A stretch of DNA of 64,000 bases from Welwitschia mirabilis (GCA_051453625.1 JBOZIK010000001.1:127549801-127613800), one strand, 5' to 3'. Shown: positions 25,900-39,761, counted from the first letter of the stretch. The notes: a model not told the origin generated them from the letters alone. Numbers and translations are program-made.

Positions 25900-26790
25900 C
25901 ATTTCACTATTCAATCCACAATAAAAATAATCTATTAACTCTACTTCAGAAAATACATCATTAGGATTGCAATGAGTAGCTATAATAAATCATTCATATG
26001 TTGTGGCATAATCCTCATTAGGTTATTAGTGAAATTTTGTGACTTCTTTTCTTTTTTTTTTATTATACTCTTACTCACAAATCTTTTGATAAAGGCTTCT
26101 TGTACTTGACTCCAACTTTTAAGACTTTTATGAGAAATGGTCTTAAGCAAAAATTTTTGTTTTTTTCTAAGTATGATAAGAAATATAATCATGTAAGTTC
26201 TATCATTAATTCATTTTTTCTCATTTCCTAAAGTTAGCACAAGTTATTTTATATTAGTGAGATGTTGAAAAGGGTCTTTATTAGATTCTCCTAAAGACAT
26301 TGGATAAGAACTTAAGTTTCTTAATTCTACATCATCATCAGGAGACAAGTTAAAAGGATTTTGAATTTCATGTTTTCAATTGGCATTAAAAGTTTCTATT
26401 ATGATTAGAGTATTAGAAAATGCTACATGTTTTTGTTTTTGCATTGAATTTAACATTGATAAAATAAAACTCTTTTCTTCCATGTTGTTGTTTACACCAC
26501 TTTCTTTTTAAAAATCTGATTTTAAAATAATGAAAGATGAAAAATCATCTTAGTTAATTCTTGGAGTTATTTGCATACCTAGGATGTGTGTACTTATGTT
26601 TTTCTCATATGCAACCAAGCATTCTCTAATATTTTCCTTAATCAAGCTTCACTCCTTTTGATATTTTATCTTTTTATCCAAGTTTATCATATTCTTGCAT
26701 GCTCAGAAAAGATTCCTTTATAACTATTATTTCATTCATCATTTGGATGATGATCTAGATGATAACTTTACAAAAACAAATCAAAAAAAA
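25900..26790 (-). pseudogene. Gag remnant, Athila-like element
   Basis: At 25980-26192 the minus strand reads SWSQVQEAFIKRFVSKSIIKKK, the 'W..vqeaFi.rF' core of the retrotransposon gag domain, which builds the capsid-like particle. The flanks on both sides carry more gag-like residues broken by stops. The same region is present in the second copy near 48800-48960. Confidence 0.6.
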
Positions 26791-27140
26791 AAAAAAGGAA
26801 AGTAGATTTGTTAAAAAAGAGAGCAGAAACAGAAACTAACAATCATCTATCTAAGTTATCAAGATAATAGAGAAGATGATATCAACTTATTATGCAATGG
26901 AAAGAGAAAATGAACTATGGAAAAATAACAAGAAAAATTCTAAGCCTAGGCTATTATCCACTTAATCATATAGATGACAAAGGAGATGATAAGGACTTCA
27001 TTGTGGAATAGAAACCAAAAACTATAGAAAGAAGAACTACAATATATAGTAGAAGTAAATACTACTATAAATAAATAATCTAAATTAAAATCCAAGCCAC
27101 TTATCTGGGTAATGATGATCATCTACCTCCTTATAGCCTT

Positions 27141-27158
27141 ACCTGGTAATGATGTCAA
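27141..27158 (-). other. Decayed primer-binding site, Athila-like element
   Basis: Read on the minus strand this is TTGACATCATTACCAGGT, following the LTR end CAACA and a two-base spacer. The usual Athila/Tat site begins TTGGCGCCGTTGCCGGGG. All differences but the last (G to T) are G to A or C to T. Confidence 0.65.
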
Positions 27159-27160
27159 AA

Positions 27161-28429
27161 TGTTGTAATGCATATTTATACAATTATTATATCCTTAAGA
27201 AAATCTTATCAATCATAAATATTTGCACAACACACACACTAGTACAAATAGCAGTTAGCTTTAATGTCATAATCCATCGAAGGCCCTAGGTTCAAAGTCA
27301 GATAATTGATTTCAAATAAAATATTTTTCTATTTTTCTATTTATGAAAATGAAAATAAAGGACAATGTAAGAAAATAATACAAATTAAATATACTAATGT
27401 AATGCTTGAAATTCAAATGAAAAATATTCAAAATGAAATATCTATTTGACTATCAAACCTTCCTATCATAAAGATCAACCCTATATAACCTAGATCAATC
27501 AAGGAAATTGTCACTAATCCTAACCAACCTAAGTTACCAGGCACATCAAATAGAATAAGAAAAAAATTCAATGATTAAGCTATGAAATAAAAAATGAAAT
27601 ACAATGTACAATATAAACTAACCATTTTAATTTTAACGAAGGTTGTCCTTATGATCTAAATCAACTATGAATTTTTCACCGAATCATAACCAACATAAAC
27701 TATAAGGGAGATGCACATAAGAAAACTAAATAAAACTTTTCATTAATATCAAACTAACATCCTATTACAAATTAGTAGCACCTTAGTGGAGGATACACAT
27801 CCCAACACCAAGAAATACTTATCTTTGTAATAATGGATGGACCTCTTTCACTTTGATCTCTTATCATGGTATTTTTAAGTGTCAAAAGATAAAAGTTGAA
27901 GTAAGGGTAAAGAAGTTACTTATTACAATGAATAGCCTAAAAACAGATAATATTAACAGATGCAAAAAAATTCATAATAATGTATACAAAGTGCATGACA
28001 CATTGTAGAAGTTAGATGAAGTTTGGTGCATTGACTAAAAATATTTATTATCTTGATTAGCATTCATAAAATGGCAGGGATGATGCCACATCAAGAGAGG
28101 TTACACATCAACTTTTATTTTTGATCTAGTCAGCATTATTATTGGCTTACATGTGTTGTCATCCATACTGTCATCCAGCTGATGTAGAGAATAGCTATCT
28201 TCTAAGACCTCCAAGTAAGTGTAATCGGCTTTACAGATCTTTAAATCCTTCTTAGAATATGAGGTATCAGAAATCATCCAAAATGCCTCTAAATGTGATA
28301 ATGATTATGCATTTCCATGGTAATCTCGTTGACTCTCAATAATCATCAATTTCTACTTGAACCTATCTAAATGTTCTACGAAACTACTCAAAATACCCCA
28401 TTAAAAACATACAATTTGACATCACAATA
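27161..28429 (-). repeat. 5' LTR of the Athila-like element
   Basis: It is 1269 bp long, bounded on the inside by the primer site and on the outside by the point where giant LTR2 resumes. It matches 19618-20730 and, more distantly, 49936-51181. Non-coding. Confidence 0.65.
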
Positions 28430-30779
28430 ATGTAAATCTCAAAGGTCATAACATTTAGGTAGTACATAGATAGAATTTAACTCCTATTAGAGAAAATATA
28501 GAAAATAATAAGGATTTTATTTTTTTTCCTTTCATTTTAATAATGTTCTTGAATTAGAAACATTAGAAATATTAGTTAATAAGCCCAAGATAAACATGTA
28601 ATTTAAGTATAATCCATAATTAGAAATCATAGCTAATGAAGTCAGAAAACATGGAAGTAAGAGAATATAAAAATAAAGAAAATGAAAACATGAAAAGCAT
28701 TGCAATAAGCACTCTTTTTTACATTTACTGAATTAATATTTCCTTTAGGATGTTAGAACTATATGAAATGGAAAATGAATATAAGTACACAGATCTGGTA
28801 ACAAATAAAACTAGTGAATTATAATATTATGATCCTAGTGATTTGTTATTACTATTGTATATTTCCTTAACAATCTGTATGGTTATTGTAAACCTATCTA
28901 GTAGGCCCATAATCCATAGATTATTATGTCAATAATGATATTAATATCGAAAATCAGAGTTGCACAATAAAAGCATTATAATTTTAGTAGGACCCTAACA
29001 ATTAGCTACATGCGTACATGATTAATGAATAAGATGTGATTATAATTAACCTAAGTGAATTCTAACTAATGAGATTATGATTATGATAACCGATATATGC
29101 ACTGAATGAAGCAATGGGAATAGTAATCCATAAATGTGTCAAATGAGGTAGTGGAGTGATGAAAATAATCAATGAGGCAGTAATTAGCTTTAACTAATAA
29201 TCTAATTAGAAATACACTTAACCTAATGATGTTGGTAACTAAATCATAAACCTAATATCAGTCTAATTGGCTATCAGTGATATGGATCAAGTGATCCAAT
29301 GGTGTACGATAATGACTATGATGATGATTTAATCATGATCATTAACATAATCATAAGTAAGAAAATTAACTTATCGTGAACATAACATAGCTATGATGAT
29401 GAAATATGAAAATAGTATATATGTTGAGGTCACTATAGTGATTCTTAAATTTGTGTCATTTGTAATCATTCATCTATACTAGATCTTGATTGATTTTAAT
29501 CTTGAGTTAGTGGCATAAGGGCATATAGATTTGGTATTTAATTTGATAAACATCATCTATTTATATATTTACTATACATTGGGTTCTAAAAAGAGTAATA
29601 TGGCATGTTCCATCCTTTAAGGAAGGAAGCTTTACAAAAGGCATATATATATGAATGGTATATAGTTACAGATCAACCTTCATGGCTAAGAGTTATGATT
29701 TACCTAGAGGACGATGGCCTTCAGTGAGGAGCAAGAATATGATAGACCTATGGTACAAGATATGAATGGTTAACTAATGGAAAATTGACTAAATCACTGA
29801 TAGGTAGTGTTCTGCCTAGTAGCAGGTGAGCCTCATAAAGGAAGCAATTATATATAGTTAATCTATGGATGATGGTATGATGGATGATGGTATGACATAC
29901 ATAGATAATCTTCATGATGATATCATGCAGATGCCAAGAGTAGGACATGCCCAGATACTGGCATTATATGAGATTAATTCACATAATCCAATGTGGTCGA
30001 GCTAACATTATGTATTAACCTACAAGATCATGGTCCCATAGTAGTAGCCGATGGATGGTTGGATTAAAGATTCATGAGATACTTGTCTAGCTATTTTCTA
30101 TATTTTATATGGATATACATTATATAATGTTTTTTATGGATTTATATTAATGTATGATTTATCAGAACTAACATTGTATTAGTTCATTTCTCACTAGTAT
30201 AAATAACCTGAACCTATCATACACCTATATGTATCAATGGCAATCGAGATAAAGTTCAAGACAAAACTATNNNNNNNNNNNNNNNNNNNNNNNNNNNNNN
30301 NNNNNNNNNNNNNNNNNNNNNNNNNNNNNNNNNNNNNNNNNNNNNNNNNNNNNNNNNNNNNNNNNNNNNNGCTAGTAACAAAAATAGAATTCAAGACAAA
30401 ACTATGTATGGTTTGAGTTCCTTTGAATGGGGATACATAGGCGTACTTGCTTGTTGTAATTTAACTAACCACTCGACTATGACTTATACACTTTTATTAT
30501 GTATTCTGTTTTATAACTTACATACTTCTTTTGTGTGTTTTCTATTTTAACCTATATTTTAGTTCTATATTTCAAATTAAATTTATAATTATTCTTAAAT
30601 TAAAATGTGTTGTTAGTCAGGTGAGCTGTCATCATATAATTCTCCTAAAGGGTAGCCTATGTTTTTTGGCAGTATGTCTTTAGTTGAATCTAATTAATCC
30701 ACTATGTTAGTTAATTGGATATTTAATTAATAAATTTTAAAAAAAGGTATAATTTGATTGTATTTTTGTGTATGTTACA
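28430..30779 (+). repeat. Giant LTR 2, right part, with a 100-N gap
   Basis: It matches LTR1 from about 14965 to 17168 and LTR3 from about 35455 to 37673, ending TTACA just before the primer site. One hundred Ns lie at 30271-30370. TTCAAGACAAAACTAT occurs on both sides of the gap, so the flanking contigs may simply overlap. Confidence 0.65.
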
Positions 30780-30900
30780 TTTTGGTATTAGAGCTATGAA
30801 TTTTATCCATAGTGAGTTGAATTAATAAAAAAGATTATGTGTTTATTGCATTAATGTCTAATAGCAATTTCTAAGAGAAAACGTCTTAAGAAGGGAAGGA
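30780..30900 (+). other. Mini interior 2: primer site plus polypurine tract
   Basis: TGGTATTAGAGC at 30783-30794 matches 11 of 12 bases of the Met-type primer site, and AAGAAGGGAAGGA at 30888-30900 is a purine tract abutting LTR3. The 121 bp parallel 17169-17288 throughout. No ORF. Confidence 0.7.
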
Positions 30901-33900
30901 TGTGATACCCTACTTTTGTCATGCGCTTGATTAGATGTGTGATCAGTTGAGTGTGTGTTTAGATTGAACTTTGTTATGGTAATTAGCTTGGGTAATTATT
31001 GATAAATAAGGCTATGCTGATAATTTAATTAATTAAGATTTATTAAAGTAGTTAAGAAATTAAAGGTAGGTTAAAATATCATTAGAATCATAACACATGA
31101 TGAATGAATAGTAGTGAAATTAATTGGGTTACGTATTAGTTAAATGCATTAGTGTTAATATTATTTAGTTAGTAAAATTATAATTATTAAGGCATAATCT
31201 TACTAAGGAAGTATTAATATTAATTTATAAATGATAGATAAAATATAATAACAATGTAAAAGATGTGTATGATTTACTTATTAATAAATGTTTAATTAAT
31301 AAATGAGAAATAAAATCAAAATAGTTTAAAGTAAGGTGTTACATGGAATTAGTTTAAAATAAATATTATGACAATATGTTAATGTTATGTGCTAAATATT
31401 AATAAGGTACTATTTAAATATATTAAATATTAAAAAATTAATACATAGATAACAATTAATGAAAATATGACGGATTAGTTTAGAATAGGATGTCTCAAAT
31501 ATATGACAAATCTTATATGTTAATTAATTGAAATATATTATATGCTAAGTATTAATATGATATCATAAACATTAATTGAATATGTTAATATAATGTCATT
31601 GGAATCAATTTAAAGTAAGACACCTTAAAGATTAATTGAAATATGTAATATTTTGAAAATAAAGATTATTGAAATTGCTAATGTCTAAACGTTAATGTTA
31701 TTATGAAATGATCATTTAAATTTAAAATCAACGGAATTGTTAAACATTAATGTTAATAATATTAAAAGGTAAATTGTGACAACTATCAAATATTGATGTT
31801 GCAAATGATGTTATTTAAGGAAAATTATATTAAATTTAAGGTGAGATGGAATTATGCATGTAAAGTTGAGCTGTGTCAATTAGTTGTAAGATGGAATAAC
31901 ATTGAATTATTTAGGTGTTAATATCAAGACCAATGTTAAATTAGTAAGGTGCAACACATCATAAAAGTGGCATCTTGAATAATGGTGTGGCTTTTTTAGG
32001 GGAAAAAAGGTGGCTCTTTACTCTCATGTAAACAAACAAATGGCTGGCATTTAGGAGTTGGGTTAATAATTAAAAAGCACCCTTTGCAAGTGGAAGGAGG
32101 TTAGAACATTTTGTTTAATAATAAATGAACTCTTTAATACTCATGAATGGAAGATGGAAGAAGGCTTAGGCATGAAGAATTTGTAAGAAGAGAAGAAGGT
32201 AGGGGCTAATGAAGGATGATATCTTCATCAACTTGCATTTTGACAGATAAGTCTGGTCTTATCCTTTTAGATTTTATAAAAAACCTTTTCTTTAAATTTA
32301 ATATAGATTTGTTAAAAAGGTTTTTGACAGATAAGTCTGATCCTTTTAGATTTTATTAAAAACCTTTTCTTTAAATTTAATATAGACTTGTTAAAAAGGT
32401 TAGTGTAAATAAAGAAGGTTAAAATAGATAGGAATGAAGGATGATTTTATAAGCTAGTTAAGACTTAGATATGATTGTTGATGATTAAATGTATCTTTTT
32501 AAGGAACTAATTACTTTGAAAATTAGATAATAGTATTGTTTTTGGAACTGTAATAATTGACATTATACTTTATCTTTTCCTATTTTTATTTTTCATCTTA
32601 CAAGGGATTCTAATAGAAATCACTTAGTTTGCTATATGATGAACCTAACTCTATCTACCAAAAAATCATGTCCTTATTCATTTTGGATGATTCACCTTAT
32701 CCTTTCTTGGACAATATGGCCATTATATGATGAATGTATGACTACTTTATTAACTGCATCATTCAGTTATGTTGATAAAATACTATTAACTAAAAGTACT
32801 TAATTAATAACCACTTGATAGTTTTCTCTTGTGTCATACCTTTTTGATGTATTGAATCCTTACAAATATTTGAAAATCAAATCAGTAGTTGTAATTATAG
32901 AATTTATATTAGAAAAGCCATACAATTTCTTATATCTAAGTGATTGTATTAGAGTTTCTTATGAATTTTAAGAGAACAATTAGTTTCCTGCATCTCTTAT
33001 TTGATAGACCACTTTGGGTCTCACATTAGCTTACTTGTAGAGCTTGGCTATGTGCTCATAAAGCCTTTCTAATGCTTCCCTTAATACTTTATCATGTTTT
33101 TATTTGTCCTTTTTATATTTTTTGGACATTATTAATTATATTTTTCTTATGAGTACGTATTGTTGCTATTAGACTTGTCAAGCTTCATATCCATAATTGT
33201 GGCAAACAACACTAGCTCTACTTTTGCATTTGCTTTTACTCTGGACAATTTGTACATTGTTGCATCTACAAATCTTTTAAGAGATGGGATTATCAAATTA
33301 TAGTACTTTTGTGAGTAGCTCATTGTTTGACTCTATACCATTATAGGAGATTTCTTCTTTGTTCTCATAAGATAGACCGCTTTATTTAGTTCTAAATGTA
33401 GGCCTTACAATAAACTCAATAAAATCACATATAGAAAGGATTTAAAATTAGCTGAAAAACAAATCCATTCATAAGGAATTATATTATTTCTCTTGAAGGG
33501 CAGTCTTTCCATTTACAGTTAGCAATGTTGTAAAAGCCACAAGGATTTCAAATAATTAACACTAATCACAATGTAATTTTTATGAAAGCAAATGCAAATG
33601 ACAAAATCATTACATTTACTCCAGTAAAAGGGAGTGGATAGACAGAAAATAAAATAACTTAGACATTCAAAAATAAAACTTTCGGAAGCTTTAAAAAAAG
33701 GGTTTTAGTAAATACATGAATTAAAAGAAAAGGATAGTTATAAAATAGAAACTATTCCACTTCAAAACAATTGAATGTATAGCTTCCTATTCCTAGGGAA
33801 GCTATCATGGGAAGACATCCTCCACGTCAAGAAGCGTCATTCCTACAAATTTGGATGTTAATAACAGAGAATTAAAAACATGCTTGGAATATTATAAGCA

Positions 33901-36900
33901 TAATCTTGAATAATGCCAGCTTTAAGATCAATATATTAATTCTATGAAACAAAAAAAAAAATGGCATATGGTGAGTATTAGCGTAATACTAGGTTGTGGT
34001 TGACGACGTATGGGGAAACCCTTTCATTCGACGTGTGTATATTACTTGGATTAATTATTTCAAACTCAAAACCGTTAAATGTTATTAAAAGATAATGGAG
34101 AAAATTAAGAAAAATATTGCCATTAGAGAGAAAGACAATGTCGCAGATGGTGTCATTAATACAGATAACATTATTCCTCCATGTGTAAATAATGTTTTTG
34201 AGCAAACTCCACAATTTCATTATAGAAAATGACCCCGTAACTATTTGATCCGCATGAAAATATTCAAAAAATAATAAAAAGAAAACCTGAACTTAAGATA
34301 TGAACACAAACAAATAGGAAAAAAACAAAAAAGAAATGCGAAGGACAACATATGACGCCTTATAAAAATGCCTCTGTACAGTTGCTACTTGGCCAGCATG
34401 GATTAGGCCAAGCGGTTTTCTTTCAAAATGAAGTAGAACACCTTTTTAAAACATTGAAGACGGTCTTTGATTAAACACAATGCATGTGGATCAAGCAACA
34501 TTGAGTTGGGATGTGTAGTGGCCGTCATTTTCTTATTAAAACTTGGAAAAATATATTGATTAAGGGAGTAGATCCCACATCACTAGGGCTGTACATAATA
34601 CAATTTTTATTAAAAAAATAGTTGTTACTAAGGAGGATATTTGTATTACTAGTTAGTTTACATATGATTTGAATGATCTTAATTTAACTCTTTTCAAATT
34701 AAAGTAACACAAAATAGTTGTGCTAAGTCTTGGCATAAGGAAAGATTATGACCATGCTATGGATTTGATGATCCAATGATATATTGAAATTGTGAGTGGT
34801 AATGAGGACAAGCATACACATTGTCTAAAGGCATGAGTCATACCACTTGAATTTAACCTTACTGCTATAACCTTTTAGCAAGTTGATTGGTAACATAGAA
34901 ATGAGTGTTCCTATAGGTTGACTCAAGAATCAGATGAGAAATTTCTTACATTAACATTAGTAATGGGTATGTGTGGAAGGAGATCCCAAGTATTGACTTA
35001 GTGCTACCAAGACATGTAGAATTGGGGAAATCATGATCATTGGTGGGGTGTAATATGAGAGTTGGTCTTGGGAACCATTATTATGGAGAGAAATGCATAA
35101 TCCAATCTCATTTAGGCCTTTGTGCAATTTGATGTTTCAGGCATCATGTTGTATAGTTGATACTTAGTTTACACCTTAGTTTGATTGGTGCCCCATTAGT
35201 GCCTTTATGTGTTTAATGTTCTACTTCTGAAAACATGTATTAGTATTGTAATTAGTGATTAGAATATAATGTGGATGATTTATAAGGAAAATTACTCCTA
35301 GGGGGAATTGAAATTAATGTTTATTTAATGTTAAGAATGAGTTACGATGCATTTTATAAAGTAGTGATATTATTTAATTTATAATTAATTATTATTAGAT
35401 TCATAAAGGTCTTAATGTCTTTCAATATTTATTAAAAAGAAGTTGTATTTTGTAGGTATGTAAATCTCAAAGGACATAATCTTTAGTTAGTACATAGATA
35501 GAATTGGGTTTCCATTAGGGAAAATTTCGAAATAATAAGGATTTTATTATTTTTTCCTTTCATTTTAATAATGTTATTGGATTAGAAGTATTATAAATGC
35601 TAATTAATGAGCCTAAGATAAGCATTCAATTTAAGTAAAACCCATAATCATAAATCATAGATGATAAAGTCAAAAAAACATAGAAATAAGAGAATGCATA
35701 AGAAATGAAAATAACAACATGAGAAGCATGGAAATAAGTAATGGTGTTTAGATTTACTGAATTAATCTTCCCTTTAGAATATTAGAACTATTTGAAATGG
35801 GAAATGAGTATAAGTACATAGATTTGATGATAACTAATGACTAGTGAATTATAATATTATGTTTCTAATGACCTATGATTACTATAGTATGTTCCCTTAA
35901 TGATCTATATGGTTATTATGAACCTATCTAGTGGGCTCATAAACCACAGAGTGCTATGTCCATAATGAGGTTGATCTAGAAAATCAAAGTTACGCAATGA
36001 AAGCATAGTGGTTCCTATTAGGACCCTAACAATGAGCAACATGTGTACATGATTGATAAATTATATGTAATTATAATTAACCATAAGTAAACTCTAACTA
36101 ATAAAATTATGATGATGATAACCCAGAGATGCGTCAAATGAGGTGGTGGGACTAGTAATCCACAGATGCACCAGATGAGATAGCACAGTGATGGAAATAA
36201 TGGATGAAGTAGTTATTAGCCTTAACTAATAATCTAATTAGAAATACACTTAATCTAATGATGTTGATAACTGAACCATAAGTCTAACATCAGCCTAATT
36301 GGCTATCGGTGACATGGATCAAGTGATCCGATGGTGTATGTGACAAATTAATAATAAATATGATGATGATTTAATCATGATAATTAAGATAATCCTAAGT
36401 AATGAAATTAACTTATTGCAATCATAACATACCTATAATGGCCAAATATGAAAATAGTATGCACATTGAGATAATTATATTAATTCATATATTTGTGTTG
36501 TTTATTATCATACATCTATACTAGATCCTAATTGATCCTAATCTTGAGTCAATGGCATACAGACATATAGATCTGGTATTTTATTTAATAAAAATTCTTT
36601 ATTTGTATATTTACTATACATTGGATTATAAAAGGAGTAATATAGCATGCCCCATTCTTCATGAAAGGAAGCCTTCACAAAAGGAATATGTATGGATGAT
36701 CTAAGATTGGACATTGATCTTTATGACTAAGAGTCATGATTTACTCATAGGAGGATGGGCTCCAATCACAAGCAATCATATGGTCAATCTATGTTATGAG
36801 ATATGGATGGTTGATTAGTGGGAGATCAACTACATGACTAATAGGTCATGTTTTGACCAGTGGCAGGCTGACCTTATAGAAGAGGAAATGATGTCTAATT

Positions 36901-37673
36901 AATCTATAAATGATGGTATGATGGATGATGGTATGATATACTGGATAATTTTTATGATGAGGTCATGCAAATGCCTAGAGGAGGGCACACCTAGATAGTG
37001 GCATTATATGAGATTGATTTACATGACCTATATCTAGGCAAGCTAGCATTATTTATTGACTTACAAGATTATGTTCTCATAGTAGTGGTTGATGAATGGT
37101 TGAACTTAAGCTCCATGGGATAATTCTATATCTATTTTGTATAAATATATATTATACGATGTTTTCTATGGATTTATATGGATGTCTAATTTACTAGATT
37201 TAGCATTTCGTTACTTAGTTTACTCACTGATACTGACCACTTGAATTCATCATACACCTATGTGTATTATTAGTAACAAAGACAAGGTTTAAGATAGAAC
37301 TATGTTTGGTTTGATTTTTTTTAGATAGGGATACATAAGCATGATTGCTTGTAGTAGCTTAACCAACCACTTGACCTCAACTTATGTACTTTTATTGTGT
37401 ATTCCGTATTATGAGTTATACACTTTGTTTGTGTGTTTTCTATTATGACCTTATATTTTGATTTTGTATTTCAAATTGAGTTTTCTAATTAAAGTAGACT
37501 ATGTTATTAGTCAGGTGAGCTATCATCATAAATTTTTCTTCAGGGTAGCCTGTGGTTTTAAGAGTATGTCTTCAATGAATCTAACTAATCCACTATGTTA
37601 GTTAATTTAGTACATAATTAATAAACTTTTAAAAAAACAGGTGTAATTTGATTGTAGTTTTTTATATGCTACA
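30901..37673 (+). repeat. Giant LTR 3 (6.77 kb), least interrupted copy
   Basis: It runs from TGTGATACCC to CTACA and is the best guide to true LTR length. Similarity to the other copies stops exactly at CTACA, where they have a primer site. It carries a private tandem duplication of about 84 bp (32238-32321 and 32322-32400). A minus-strand frame of 80 codons at 33978-34220 is broken in LTR1, so I do not call it a gene. Confidence 0.65.
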
Positions 37674-39750
37674 AAAATTATGAGGTTAAAAATCTCCTGA
37701 TCATTTTTGAAGTAGAATGTATTCCTCAAGTTATAAAAGTTGGTTTAGCTTATTTTGGTCTAGTCAGCCAATGTTTTGTATTGGTAAGTGATATAGTTTC
37801 GCATGTTCTCTGTCAATTTTTCATCAATACCTTATCAAACAGCTTCTTTAGCAAGAGTATGATCATGTGTTAATATTTTTTTTTCATAACTATAAATCCA
37901 CATGGTTAACATAAAATTTTCTTTCCAAATCATCCATGACTGATCATCTTAAAGAGTGACTCTAATATTGGCCATAATCCTAGTGGTAAGAATGGGTATG
38001 AAAGACTCTGACAACCATTGAAACTTACCATTTGAAGATGATGTCGAATATGCTATGATGAAAAAAAGGATGAGTACCAAAAGAGACTTAACAAGCTATA
38101 AGTAAAGTCGAGAACCAAAGGGATCTTGCTCTCATTCATAACTAAAAGCAATCTATCCATCACATAAAGAAATCTTATCAAATCCAAAAAGGATATAAGA
38201 CAAGAAGATCAAGAGATGATATGGTCATAAGAAAAGGGATCTTGCTTTCATCCACAATTTCAAGTAATCTATCCAAGTTATAATGCAACTAAAGAAAAGG
38301 GACAAAAATATGACAACATAGAGATATAGTTATAATGAAAGGGAATTAAGCCTAAAGATCAAGTGGTCTATCCAAAACCACAAATTGTAATAACCAAGGA
38401 ATCATAACAATTAGTGAAATCCTATGCACACAAGAAATAAAAACAAAGGTACTTTATTTAAAAGTTCTTACAGTAAGTGAGGTAACTTTTAACACAAGGG
38501 GACCTAAATTGATTATTAAATGATGACAATGCTAAAATTGGTTAATTTTAAAGTCTTCTTTCAAATTCAAGTAGTGATCATGTCTTCTCCAAGAATGGTA
38601 CCCTTATCTCGAAAAGGGAGTAAAAAGATAAAATGTGAATCACGTTAATGAATCTTTTAAGTCATCAGCCAGTTTTGGTTACCTCAGCTATATACCCCTA
38701 TTAAAAAAGAGTATCATAAAATGTTGGCAATTTATTTATATCTTGGACTTAGTAAATTTCAAAATTTATTAAACCTATATCCCTTGGTGATGAAATCGAG
38801 GTAGATCCTACCATTGTTCCTTTAGCATTTACCCAATAGACAATCCATTATCAAAGTGTACATGGGAATATAGACCTTAAGGTGCCCAAGACATTTCCAC
38901 TTAGAGAGACATAACTCTTCGAATGGCTCAAACTTCATAGTTATGGCAGTTAAGACTGCATAATATGCTTTAGAAGGCAACGTAAAGCCTGACACAGATC
39001 TCTATCTATGTAAGGCTTATTGTGTCCACCACCAACCAAAACTTATTGCTAATAAAAACATTAATTATTTAAGGATTGAAAGACAACTTTCCTTTTTATT
39101 ACTGTACTTAAATAGGAGTAATAAAATTATTAATTATGAAGAGAGAGAAAAAGACCAACACAGCAAAAGGGACTAATTTTGGTATAGTTAAGCTTAGTAG
39201 ATCTTGCTCACCACCCAACTTACCTTAATTTATTCAAACCACAAAAATAATCAAAGAGAAATGAAAAAAACAAAAAAAATCAAGTCAAGGGATCTTACTC
39301 CACATTCCAACTTAACTTGATAAGAGAAATTTGACTTACAATAGTGGAAAAAAACCCAAAAATCTTTAAAAAAACTCTAAAAAAGTGTAAATAGGAGCTC
39401 ATAAAGTAAGGAAAAGAGCTTAAAAATTTTGCTTAACATCCCAACTTTATTTGATGAGAAAAAGTGAGTTTTGGATCTACAAGTTTGAAAAATACCTAGA
39501 AAAAAATAGAAAAAGAGCTTTAAATGCTCAAAAATCAAAGAAATGAATTAAATTATGCATGTGCACAAAAGAAAGCTAATGGCTAAACAATTGCTAGCTA
39601 AACTACATGTCTGTAGAATTGGTAATGGATGAGAAATTGTTCAAAAAATTACATGTGGGCAAAAATGGAAAAATGACTAGCATAAAGTTGAAAAACATTA
39701 CATGTGCATGTAAATGGAAAAATGGCGAACACAAATTTAAATAAATAAAA
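37674..39750. other. Unassigned stretch with degenerate repeats
   Basis: No ORF or family is recognisable. Variants of GGGATCTTGCT(C/T)TCAT followed 30-40 bp later by CTATCCA occur near 38122 and 38237 and, weaker, near 39190 and 39290, suggesting an eroded tandem array. Confidence 0.3.
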
Positions 39751-39761
39751 TCGTCATAGAC

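Larger units (their letters stand above)
19618..28429 (-). mobile_element. Decayed Athila-like Ty3/gypsy element interrupting LTR2
   Basis: Direct repeats at 19618-20730 and 27161-28429 are its LTRs. On the minus strand the order is 5' LTR, primer site, gag, protease, (reverse transcriptase missing or unreadable), integrase C-terminus, a long 3' region, 3' LTR. The gag and protease patterns are those of the Athila/Tat group. A second, partial copy lies at 48258-51181. The 3' LTR lacks the roughly 150 bp matching 27161-27310 of the 5' LTR, so its outer end is deleted. Confidence 0.7.
8309..37673 (+). mobile_element. Composite of three giant LTRs separated by ~120-bp interiors
   Basis: The same long sequence occurs three times. 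Copies begin TGTAATACCC (8309), TGTAATGCCC (17289) and TGTGATACCC (30901), and end CTACA, TTACA and CTACA at 17168, 30779 and 37673. Copies 1 and 2 are followed at once by a Met-type primer site, then about 120 bp, then a purine tract that abuts the next copy. The first copy has no purine tract before it, and the last has no primer site after it, as expected for the outer ends of LTR-int-LTR-int-LTR. No gag or pol is present. No clean target-site duplication was found (TAAGT on the left, AAAAT on the right). Confidence 0.65.

Noticed and set aside
33978-34220. 80-codon minus-strand frame in giant LTR3
   Set aside because: The matching region of LTR1 (about 11250-11490) is broken, and no motif is recognisable.
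8304-37678. Target-site duplication TAAGT/AAAAT around the giant-LTR composite
   Set aside because: Only three of five bases match; not better than chance in DNA this AT-rich.
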